A DNA stretch of 8,173 nt, from the NCBI GenBank assembly GCA_016177865.1, contig JACOUJ010000407.1, positions 1 through 8,173 of the forward strand, in the 5' to 3' direction. This DNA is from Candidatus Rokuibacteriota bacterium (GTDB lineage: Bacteria; Methylomirabilota; Methylomirabilia; Rokubacteriales; JACOUJ01). The notes beneath the pieces were generated by a model. That model had not been told where the DNA came from, ran no database searches, and saw nothing but the letters and a program-made list of their open reading frames with translations. A program made the position numbers and the translations under genes. Shown piece after piece: positions 1 through 6,095 of this stretch. Numbering within the stretch: position 1 is the first letter of the stretch; the number at the start of each line of letters is the position of its first letter.

Positions 1-2001
1 AATCTCGGGCCCGGCGGCGTGGGAGCGGATCCAGGAGAGCGCAGCCTGCGCCGACTCTTTCATCACGTCCCCGAGCTGTCCGGTCAGGTGGAGATTCTTC
101 CCACCACGCATCTTTGTCGCTTCGATGAACAGGATGTCGCCGCCTGCCGGGGTCCAGGCCAAACCCACCGCGACCCCGGGGACTCGCGTCCGCTCTGTCA
201 GTTCTTCCCGCTGGAACTTTGGAACACCCAAGAGCGTGGTCACGAGATCAGGTGTGATCTCGATCAGGCCGGAATGCCCCTCAGCGACTTGCCTGGCCAT
301 TTTTCGGCAAAGGGTGGCAATCTCCCGCTCCAGATTCCGGAGCCCTGCCTCCCGAGTGTAGCCCTGGATGAGCCGCTTGATGGCGTCATCTCGAAACGTA
401 ATCTCGCCTCCCACCCTGAGCCCATGCTCTGCCGCCTGCTTGGGGATCAGGTACTGCTGGGCAATGGCGAGTTTTTCCTCTTCGGTATAGCCGGGCAGCT
501 CAATGACCTCCATCCGGTCGCGCAGCGCCGGGGGCACCGGATCCAGGATGTTGGCCGTCGCGATGAAGAGGACCTTCGAGAGGTCGAAGGCCACATCCAC
601 GTAGTGGTCCCTGAACGTGTGGTTCTGCTCGGGATCGAGGACCTCGAGGAGGGCGGAGGCCGGATCGCCACGGAAGTCGTGTCCGAGCTTGTCCACCTCG
701 TCGAGCATGAAGACCGGATTCCTGGACTCGGCGCGTCGAACCCCCTGAATAATCTGGCCGGGGAGAGCCCCGATGTAGGTCCGCCGATGGCCGCGGATCT
801 CCGCTTCGTCCCGCATCCCCCCGAGCGAGATCCGGACAAAGTGCCGCCCGAGCGCGCGGGCGATGGAACGCCCGAGGGAGGTCTTCCCGACGCCTGGCGG
901 CCCTACGAAACAGAGGATCGGCGCCTTCGCGTCTGGACGGATCTTGCGGACGGCGAGGATTTCCAAGATCCGCTCCTTCACTTTCTCCAGGCCGAAGTGG
1001 TCCTCGTCAAGAACCTGGCGGGCCCGGGCCAGATCCACCTCGTCCGCGGTCTCCTTCTGCCATGGAAGCGAGACGAGAACGTCGAGATAGGTCCGCGCCA
1101 CCGTGTACTCCGCGGCTGCGGGAGGCATCTTGGCAAGGCGGTCCAGCTCCCGAAGTGAGGCCTTTAACGCCTCCTCGGACATTCCGGCCGCCTCAATCTT
1201 CTTTCGAAGCTCCCCCACCTCCTGGGTCCGCTCATCGGTCTCGCCCAACTCCTTTTGGATAGCCTTCATCTGCTCACGGAGATAGTACTCCCGCTGGGAC
1301 TTGGACATCTCCGAATGGACCTGAGACTGGATCTTCGTGCCGAGCTCCAGGACCTCCGCCTCTTTGGCCAGGGCTCCCGTGAGGGTCTCGAGGCGGGCTT
1401 TGACATTCAGGCGCTCGAGGAGGTCTTGCTTCAAGGGGGTCGACAGAGAAGGGAATGTTGTCGCAATGAAATCGGCGATGCGGCCAGGATCCTGAACACC
1501 CATTACCATCGCAGCCAACTCGTCAGACAACGTGGGCGAGAGTTCGACGATCTTCTGGAAGAGACTCTGAGCGCTTCGGGCCAGGGCCTCGGTCTCCAGG
1601 TCCCCCTTGGGGACGACCTCCTCGAGGATCTCCACGCGAGCCTTGAGGAACGGCGTCCGCTGGGTGACCTCCACAATCCGAAAACGGGCCAGCCCCTGGA
1701 CGATCAGGTGGATGGTGCCATCCGGATATCTGAGCACCTTGTGGATCATCGCCGTAGTCCCCACCCCGTAGAGATCGTCGGCCCCTGGCTCCTCCATTTG
1801 AGGATCGCGTTGGGTGACGGCCCCGATCAGGTGGGAACCTCGTATCGCCTCGTCCACCAGTTGGACAGACGGCTTCCGGGCAACCGCCAGCGGAAGGACC
1901 GCCTGGGGAAAGAGGACCGTGTCTCTGAGCGCTAGAAGCGACAGCACCTCAGGGGTCGAGGGCCTAGCGGTCTCTTGTTCGCTCATCGGGTTTTCGCTCA
2001 T
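1..2001 (-). CDS. lon: Lon ATP-dependent protease, C-terminal end cut by window edge
   Basis: Lon is a cytoplasmic AAA+ serine protease that unfolds and degrades damaged and regulatory proteins. The 667 codons present read without a stop to the window edge. Visible parts are the N-terminal LON domain (about residues 20-205, with LRDTVLFPQAVLPL), a coiled linker (about 215-275, SQREYYLREQMKAIQKELGE), the AAA+ module with Walker A GPPGVGKT (367-374, Lys373) and Walker B FMLDEVDK (Asp434, Glu435), and the start of the protease domain (RVPGVAVGLAW, from about 606). The catalytic Ser-Lys pair lies beyond the window, so activity cannot be judged. I chose the ATG at 1999-2001, which has AGG eight bases upstream. 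In-frame ATGs at 2014-2016 and 1984-1986 are alternatives with poorer spacing. It follows hspR by 16 nt on the same strand, so it is probably the last or a late gene of the dnaK operon. Family assignment is very secure. Confidence 0.97.
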   Translation of the reverse strand, partial: MSENPMSEQETARPSTPEVLSLLALRDTVLFPQAVLPLAVARKPSVQLVDEAIRGSHLIGAVTQRDPQMEEPGADDLYGVGTTAMIHKVLRYPDGTIHLIVQGLARFRIVEVTQRTPFLKARVEILEEVVPKGDLETEALARSAQSLFQKIVELSPTLSDELAAMVMGVQDPGRIADFIATTFPSLSTPLKQDLLERLNVKARLETLTGALAKEAEVLELGTKIQSQVHSEMSKSQREYYLREQMKAIQKELGETDERTQEVGELRKKIEAAGMSEEALKASLRELDRLAKMPPAAAEYTVARTYLDVLVSLPWQKETADEVDLARARQVLDEDHFGLEKVKERILEILAVRKIRPDAKAPILCFVGPPGVGKTSLGRSIARALGRHFVRISLGGMRDEAEIRGHRRTYIGALPGQIIQGVRRAESRNPVFMLDEVDKLGHDFRGDPASALLEVLDPEQNHTFRDHYVDVAFDLSKVLFIATANILDPVPPALRDRMEVIELPGYTEEEKLAIAQQYLIPKQAAEHGLRVGGEITFRDDAIKRLIQGYTREAGLRNLEREIATLCRKMARQVAEGHSGLIEITPDLVTTLLGVPKFQREELTERTRVPGVAVGLAWTPAGGDILFIEATKMRGGKNLHLTGQLGDVMKESAQAALSWIRSHAAGPEI

Positions 2002-2017
2002 AGCGAGTACCTGCATC

Positions 2018-2398
2018 CTAGAAGTCATCGAGTTTTCGCAAACTCCCCGTCGCGGCCTTCACCAGGGCCTCCCCGGCCCCTCGCCCATCACCGGGGCGCC
2101 CAGACTCCTGCCGCACGTAGCTGAGGAGGTCCTCTGTCTGTCGTTGCATCTCGAGCATTCGCCGCCTCATCTTTAAGATGATCTCCACGCCCGCGAGATT
2201 CACGCCCAGGTCCCGAGTGAGCCGAAGGACCCGTTGGATCTCCTCCACGTCCTCCGCGGAGTAGAGGCGCGTGCGTCCGAGGGTGCGGCTGGGCCTGATC
2301 AACCCCCGTCGCTCGTAAAGACGAAGGGTCTGGGGGTGAATCTTCAGCATGTCGGCCACGACACTGATCAGGTAGAGAGGCTTGCCCTTATCCGCCAT
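2018..2398 (-). CDS. hspR: HspR, MerR-family heat-shock repressor
   Basis: HspR binds HAIR inverted repeats in front of chaperone operons and represses them. In Streptomyces DnaK acts as co-repressor, so that titration of DnaK by unfolded protein relieves repression (established knowledge). The 126-residue product has a MerR-type winged helix-turn-helix: LYLISVVADMLKIHPQTLRLYERRGLI at residues 8-34, a wing with RTRLYSAEDVEEI at 42-54, and GVNLAGVEIILKMR at 65-78, which is typical of HspR. A helical tail (about 79-98) probably serves dimerisation, and the Gly/Arg-rich stretch 100-110 looks flexible. I start at the ATG 2396-2398 rather than the in-frame upstream start at 2431, because the motif begins directly after it. 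The start lies inside the 3' end of dnaJ (11-nt overlap), implying translational coupling. The other MerR family candidate, GlnR-like, is less likely given the dnaK/dnaJ context. Confidence 0.92.
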   Translation of the reverse strand: MADKGKPLYLISVVADMLKIHPQTLRLYERRGLIRPSRTLGRTRLYSAEDVEEIQRVLRLTRDLGVNLAGVEIILKMRRRMLEMQRQTEDLLSYVRQESGRPGDGRGAGEALVKAATGSLRKLDDF

Positions 2399-3314
2399 GA
2401 CGTCTTTCTCGCGCGAGGGCGGAGGTCTCAAGCCCGGACCGCGGGTGCTGAGGGTACAGGTTCCCCAAATGCCTGACAGCGTCTTCCCCCTCCGGGTTCA
2501 CGACCCTGGGGATGTCTACCCGAGTCGCCACGTAGAGATCTCCTCTTCCCCTCCCAGAGAGGCGGGGACACCCCCTTCCTCGAAGGCGGAAGACCTGGCC
2601 GCTTTGGGTCCCGGACGGAATGGTCATGACCGTGGTGCCGTCTGGAGTGGGGACAGAGATCCGGGCTCCGAGGATCGCTTCGGGCACCGTGATGGGGATT
2701 TCACAGTAGAGGTTGTCTCCTTTTCGCTCAAAGAACGGGTGGGGGTGAACCCGCGTCAGCACGATGATGTCTCCCGCGGGTCCGCCTCGCGGCCCGTCGT
2801 TTCCCTTCCCGTGGATTCTAAGCTGAAAGCCGGTGTCCACGCCGGGGGGGATCGCAACTTCGACCTCCTCCTGACAAGCCGCAAGGCCCGACCCGAGACA
2901 CCGTGGGCATGGATCGCTGTAAGCTCGGACGCCACTCCCTCCGCACGCATCGCAACGCGCCTCGCGAACGATCGGAAGACGAATCGTGCTCCCCCGGAGC
3001 GCCCCCTCAAAGGGGAGTTCAACCGTTCGGTGGAGGTCACTGCCCCGAGGCGGGGTTTGGGCTGGTGCGAAGCCAGGCTCTTTCCTGCCGGGCGAGCCCC
3101 TTTGGCCGCGGTCGTCGTAGAAGGTCCGGCGGGTCGGGTCACTGAGCACCTGGTACGCCTCTTCGATCTCTACGAAGAGGGTGGCGGTCCGTTCGTCCCC
3201 TATGGCAATGTCCGGGGAGTACTCGCGGGCGAGCCGGCGAAACGCCTGCCGAATCTCGCGCAGACTTGCGGTCACCGAAACCCCAAGAATGTCGTAGTAG
3301 TTCCGGGTAAACAT
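2388..3314 (-). CDS. dnaJ: DnaJ/CbpA-type Hsp40 co-chaperone with SPD in place of HPD and a reduced zinc finger
   Basis: Hsp40 proteins deliver clients to DnaK and trigger its ATP hydrolysis. This 308-residue protein has a J domain (residues 5-67: YYDILGVSVTAS, basic helix II REIRQAFRRLAREY, EIEEAYQVLSDPTRRTFYD) and a short Gly/Pro linker (70-90). Its client-binding region (92-270) is interrupted by a zinc motif, and it includes the well conserved GDIIVLTRVHPHPFFERKGD and IPSGTQSGQVFRLRGRG. Two things are odd. The catalytic HPD tripeptide is Ser33-Pro34-Asp35 (codons 3210-3218, TCC CCG GAC). Only two CxxCxGxG-type repeats remain (Cys121/124 and Cys136/139) instead of four. Length is below the roughly 375 residues of classical DnaJ. 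It starts 53 nt after dnaK, with only a weak purine-rich ribosome site, and its stop overlaps the hspR start. Family call is secure; its ability to stimulate DnaK is in doubt. Confidence 0.93.
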   Translation of the reverse strand: MFTRNYYDILGVSVTASLREIRQAFRRLAREYSPDIAIGDERTATLFVEIEEAYQVLSDPTRRTFYDDRGQRGSPGRKEPGFAPAQTPPRGSDLHRTVELPFEGALRGSTIRLPIVREARCDACGGSGVRAYSDPCPRCLGSGLAACQEEVEVAIPPGVDTGFQLRIHGKGNDGPRGGPAGDIIVLTRVHPHPFFERKGDNLYCEIPITVPEAILGARISVPTPDGTTVMTIPSGTQSGQVFRLRGRGCPRLSGRGRGDLYVATRVDIPRVVNPEGEDAVRHLGNLYPQHPRSGLETSALARERRHGG

Positions 3315-3351
3315 CAGTGCCCGCCCTGGTCAGTCACGCTGCGCCTCGTGG

Positions 3352-3365
3352 CGACGAATTCGTCG
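3352..3365. repeat. 14-nt perfect palindrome in the dnaK-dnaJ gap
   Basis: CGACGAATTCGTCG is its own reverse complement and lies two bases beyond the dnaK stop codon, inside the 53-nt dnaK-dnaJ gap. As RNA it cannot form a hairpin with a usable loop unless the central bases open, and no T-run follows, so it is not a convincing terminator. It could be a dimeric protein site, an mRNA processing site or chance. Confidence 0.5.
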
Positions 3366-3367
3366 TC

Positions 3368-5278
3368 TTACTGTTTTCCTCCGAGGTCTTCGAACTCGGC
3401 GTCCACCACATCCCCTTCGGGGGGCTTGGCCCCACCCGGGGTCGCACCTGCGCTGGCCGCGCCTTCAGGCTGGCGTCCCTGTGCCTCCCGGTACATGATC
3501 TCCGCGATCTTGTGCGACGCTCGGACGAGGTTCGCCTGGGCCTGCTTGATCCGTTCCTGATCGGTCCCCTTTAGGGCCTCTTTGGTTTCGTTGAGGGCCT
3601 TCTCGATCTCTACCCGGTCTGCCTCAGCGACTTTCTCCTTCTGTTCGGTGAGCGTCCGCTCAGTCTGGTACACCAGAGAATCTACCTGGTTTCGAAGCTC
3701 GATCTCCTGACGCCGCTGCCTGTCCTCGGCCGCGTGGAGTTCAGCCTCCTTCACCATCTTGTCAATCTCATCCTTGGCGAGGCCCGACGAGGCGGTGATA
3801 GTGATGGCCTGCTGCTTGCCTGTCGCGAGGTCCCTGGCTGAGACGTTGAGAATCCCGTTCGCATCAATGTCGAAGGCAACCTCGATCTGGGGGACCCCCC
3901 GGGGGGCAGGAGGAATCCCTACGAGGTGAAACTTCCCGAGTGTCCGGTTGTCCCGGGCCATTTCTCGCTCCCCCTGGAGCACATGAATCTCCACAGAGGT
4001 CTGGCTGTCCGCCGCCGTCGTAAAAATCTCGCTCTTTCGTGTGGGGATCGTGGTGTTCCGCTCAATCAGCTTGGTCGCTACACTCCCGAGGGTCTCGATC
4101 CCCAGAGAGAGGGGGGTGACGTCCAAGAGGACGACATCCTTCACCTCGCCCTTGAGAACCCCGCCCTGGATGGCCGCCCCGACGGCTACGACCTCGTCAG
4201 GATTGACTCCTTTGTGGGGTTCCTTCCCGAAGAGATCCCGAACCACCTCTTGGACCTTCGGCATCCGGGTCTGCCCGCCCACCAGAATCACCTCATTGAT
4301 GTCTTTGGGGGAGACACCGGCATCCTTCATGGCCTGGCGGCACGGGCCTAGAGTGCGCTCAACGAGGTCCGCCACGAGCGCCTCAAGCTTGGCCCGAGTC
4401 AGGGTCATGACCAGATGCTTTGGGCCGCTTTGATCCGCAGTGATAAACGGAAGATTGATCTCCGTCTGGACTGTGGTAGACAGTTCGCACTTGGCCTTCT
4501 CGGCCGCTTCCTTGAGCCGCTGCAGCGCCATCCGGTCCTTCCGGAGGTCTATCCCCTGTTCCTTCTTGAACTCGTCGGCGATCCAATCAATGACGCACTG
4601 GTCGAAATCATCTCCGCCCAAGTGCGTATCCCCGTTTGTCGCCTTGACCTCGAAGACCCCATCGCCAATCTCAAGGATGGAGACGTCGAACGTCCCCCCG
4701 CCAAGGTCGTAGACGGCGATGACCTCATCTTTCTTTTTATCGAGCCCGTAGGCCAAAGAGGCGGCCGTGGGCTCGTTGATGATTCGGAGAACCTCGAGGC
4801 CCGCGATCGCTCCCGCATCCTTGGTCGCCTGCCGCTGGCTGTCGTTGAAGTACGCCGGGACCGTAATGACAGCCTGCGTGACTTTCTCGCCCAGATAGGC
4901 CTCGGCGGCCTCCTTCAGTTTGCGGAGGATCATGGCTGAGATCTCAGGAGGAGAGTAGGGTTTCCCCCGGACCTCCACTCGAGCGTCGCCGGTCTGGCTC
5001 TTGACCACCCCATATGGGACCAGCTTGATCTCCTGCAGGACCTCATCGTGGCGCCGGCCCATGAAGCGCTTGATCGAAAAGATGGTATTCTCCGGGTTCG
5101 TAATGGCCTGACGCTTGGCCACTTGGCCGACGAGGATTTCTCCCTCCTTGGTGAACCCCACGACCGAGGGGGTCAGCCGACTCCCCTCGGGGTTTGGGAT
5201 GACGACAGGGTCTCCGCCTTCCATGACGGCCACGACCGAGTTGGTTGTCCCGAGATCAATGCCGATCACCTTTGCCAT
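3368..5278 (-). CDS. dnaK: DnaK, Hsp70 molecular chaperone
   Basis: DnaK is the cytoplasmic ATP-driven chaperone that binds exposed hydrophobic peptides, with DnaJ and GrpE as partners. The 636-residue product is full length. The nucleotide-binding domain (about 1-380) has phosphate loop GIDLGTTNS at 6-14, Lys70 in FSIKRFMG, VITVPAYFNDSQRQATKDAG at 137-156, YDLGGGTFDVS at 190-200 and VGGQTRMPKVQ at 333-343. The interdomain linker is DVVLLDVTPLSLG (381-393), the peptide-binding beta domain follows to about 500, then the helical lid to about 600. The tail ends in GDVVDAEFEDL, the usual bacterial C-terminal motif. All key residues I can place look canonical. The ATG 5276-5278 has a strong GGAGGA ribosome site ten bases upstream. 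It is the first gene of the operon, with a clear sigma-70 promoter and a HAIR-like repeat in front. No grpE lies next to it, which differs from the actinobacterial dnaK-grpE-dnaJ-hspR order. Confidence 0.99.
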   Translation of the reverse strand: MAKVIGIDLGTTNSVVAVMEGGDPVVIPNPEGSRLTPSVVGFTKEGEILVGQVAKRQAITNPENTIFSIKRFMGRRHDEVLQEIKLVPYGVVKSQTGDARVEVRGKPYSPPEISAMILRKLKEAAEAYLGEKVTQAVITVPAYFNDSQRQATKDAGAIAGLEVLRIINEPTAASLAYGLDKKKDEVIAVYDLGGGTFDVSILEIGDGVFEVKATNGDTHLGGDDFDQCVIDWIADEFKKEQGIDLRKDRMALQRLKEAAEKAKCELSTTVQTEINLPFITADQSGPKHLVMTLTRAKLEALVADLVERTLGPCRQAMKDAGVSPKDINEVILVGGQTRMPKVQEVVRDLFGKEPHKGVNPDEVVAVGAAIQGGVLKGEVKDVVLLDVTPLSLGIETLGSVATKLIERNTTIPTRKSEIFTTAADSQTSVEIHVLQGEREMARDNRTLGKFHLVGIPPAPRGVPQIEVAFDIDANGILNVSARDLATGKQQAITITASSGLAKDEIDKMVKEAELHAAEDRQRRQEIELRNQVDSLVYQTERTLTEQKEKVAEADRVEIEKALNETKEALKGTDQERIKQAQANLVRASHKIAEIMYREAQGRQPEGAASAGATPGGAKPPEGDVVDAEFEDLGGKQ

Positions 5279-5287
5279 GGTCTCATT

Positions 5288-5293
5288 TCCTCC
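5288..5293 (-). promoter_or_regulatory. Ribosome binding site of dnaK
   Basis: On the minus strand GGAGGA lies about ten bases before the dnaK ATG. It is one of the two best Shine-Dalgarno matches in the window (the other precedes the DUF1844 gene) and fixes the dnaK start. Confidence 0.85.
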
Positions 5294-5338
5294 GTGTAGA
5301 GTGACGGGTCTGTCAGGGCTGATCTTTAGTCTATTAGC

Positions 5339-5367
5339 TATATATCATCTGAGTCAACTATTGTCAA
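5339..5367 (-). promoter_or_regulatory. Sigma-70 promoter of the dnaK operon
   Basis: On the minus strand TTGACA (5362-5367, perfect -35) is followed by a 17-nt spacer and TATATA (5339-5344, -10). Transcription would begin around 5331-5333, giving an untranslated leader of roughly 55 nt. A vegetative-type promoter is what a repressor-controlled (HspR) rather than sigma-32-controlled heat-shock operon needs. No CIRCE element of the HrcA type is visible. Confidence 0.85.
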
Positions 5368-5368
5368 G
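5348..5368 (-). promoter_or_regulatory. HAIR-like operator, putative HspR binding site
   Basis: The minus strand reads CTTGACA, seven bases, ACTCAGA. The HAIR consensus is CTTGAGT-N7-ACTCAAG, so each arm matches 5 of 7 bases with the exact spacing. It covers the -35 box and the upstream part of the spacer of the dnaK promoter, where a bound repressor would block RNA polymerase. Part of the left arm is also the -35 hexamer and so is not independent evidence; the right arm is. With hspR three genes downstream, autoregulation is the natural reading, but the site is degenerate. Confidence 0.6.
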
Positions 5369-5391
5369 CCATTACGATCGCAAAAAGCTTC

Positions 5392-5421
5392 TTGACACTC
5401 TTTGACTTCCCGTGCTAGCGT
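5392..5421 (+). promoter_or_regulatory. Probable promoter of the divergent membrane-protein gene
   Basis: TTGACA (5392-5397), an 18-nt spacer and TAGCGT (5416-5421), preceded by TGC as an extended -10. Predicted transcription start is about 5428, leaving a leader of only about 15 nt. A second possible -35, TTGACT at 5402-5407, would pair with a poor -10 (TGTACG) and give an almost leaderless message. Confidence 0.55.
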
Positions 5422-5442
5422 TTGTGTACGGCTTAAGTATTT

Positions 5443-6084
5443 ATGAAATTTGGCTGTTTCGGATGTTTGACCATTCTGTTTCTCGTGTTGGTGGCCTTCA
5501 TTTTCATCGGGGGCTTCATTTTCCTTGGGTATGTTTTCGACTACCCCGAGAACCCCGAGAAGCTCCGCCCCGCCTACTCTTTGGAAGATGGGGTTCGGGG
5601 TCAGCAAAAGCTGGCCGAACTCCTGGTGCGGGAGGCCGGCCTCTCGACTCGGCGGGACCCTATCGTCATCACGCAGCGTGAAGTCAATGGTTTTTTGGCG
5701 CGCCACCTCCAAGAGAGCCGGGGCATCCCGTTTTCCCCATTGATCTTGCGATTCGGACGGGGGAACGTCGCCCTCGAAGGAGGGACGACGCTTGCGACCC
5801 TCCTCCGGAGCTTTCCCTGGCGCTATCTCGTGACTCTCTTTCCGAGTGGCTCGCTGGAAAGGAAGGTGTGGGTTTCGCTGAGGGGGACCGCTAGAACCGC
5901 GGCTGGGCGGATGGAGATTGAGCTCACTGATTTTGGCCTCGGGAAACAGAGCCTCCCGCCCTTCCTGTTCCGGTGGGTGATAGGATCTCAGGGGGAGGAG
6001 CTCTTAAGCTTCCGCCTGCCAAAGAGTGTAGAGCGGATCGAGATCGAAGAGGGACGGGCAGTCATCACGACCCGCTCGCGGTAA
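5443..6084 (+). CDS. Conserved-looking hypothetical protein with one N-terminal membrane helix
   Basis: I do not recognise this 213-residue protein. Residues 9-31 form one hydrophobic helix (LTILFLVLVAFIFIGGFIFLGYV) after a short N-terminus with two cysteines (Cys5, Cys8). There is no lipobox, so the helix is probably a membrane anchor with the rest outside the cytoplasm. The remainder (33-213) is soluble and looks beta-rich, with alternating strands (LRFGRGNVALEGG, RKVWVSLRGTART, GRMEIELTDFGLG, VERIEIEEGRAVITT). ITQREVNGFLARHL at 76-89 recalls the start of YpmS/DUF2140-like secreted domains, but that resemblance is weak. The ATG at 5443 is forced by an in-frame TAA at 5434-5436. No Shine-Dalgarno is seen, consistent with a very short leader. 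It is divergent from dnaK and ends 11 nt before the convergent yjbQ-family stop. Codon and base use match the neighbours, so a real chromosomal gene. Confidence 0.8.
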   Translation: MKFGCFGCLTILFLVLVAFIFIGGFIFLGYVFDYPENPEKLRPAYSLEDGVRGQQKLAELLVREAGLSTRRDPIVITQREVNGFLARHLQESRGIPFSPLILRFGRGNVALEGGTTLATLLRSFPWRYLVTLFPSGSLERKVWVSLRGTARTAAGRMEIELTDFGLGKQSLPPFLFRWVIGSQGEELLSFRLPKSVERIEIEEGRAVITTRSR

Positions 6085-6095
6085 GGATCGCTTCC

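Noticed and set aside
19..1158. Long plus-strand open frame (379 codons) opposite lon
   Set aside because: It is fully antisense to a textbook Lon sequence; its product is rich in Arg/Pro/Leu with no recognisable domain. GC-rich coding DNA often leaves such open frames.
2382..3560. 392-codon plus-strand frame opposite dnaJ and the end of dnaK
   Set aside because: Antisense to unambiguous DnaJ and DnaK coding sequence, spans their gap, and shows no family features.
5279..5442. CIRCE element or sigma-32 promoter before dnaK
   Set aside because: No TTAGCACTC-N9-GAGTGCTAA repeat and no sigma-32-type -10 (CCCCAT) are present; the promoter is of sigma-70 type and the HspR route fits better.
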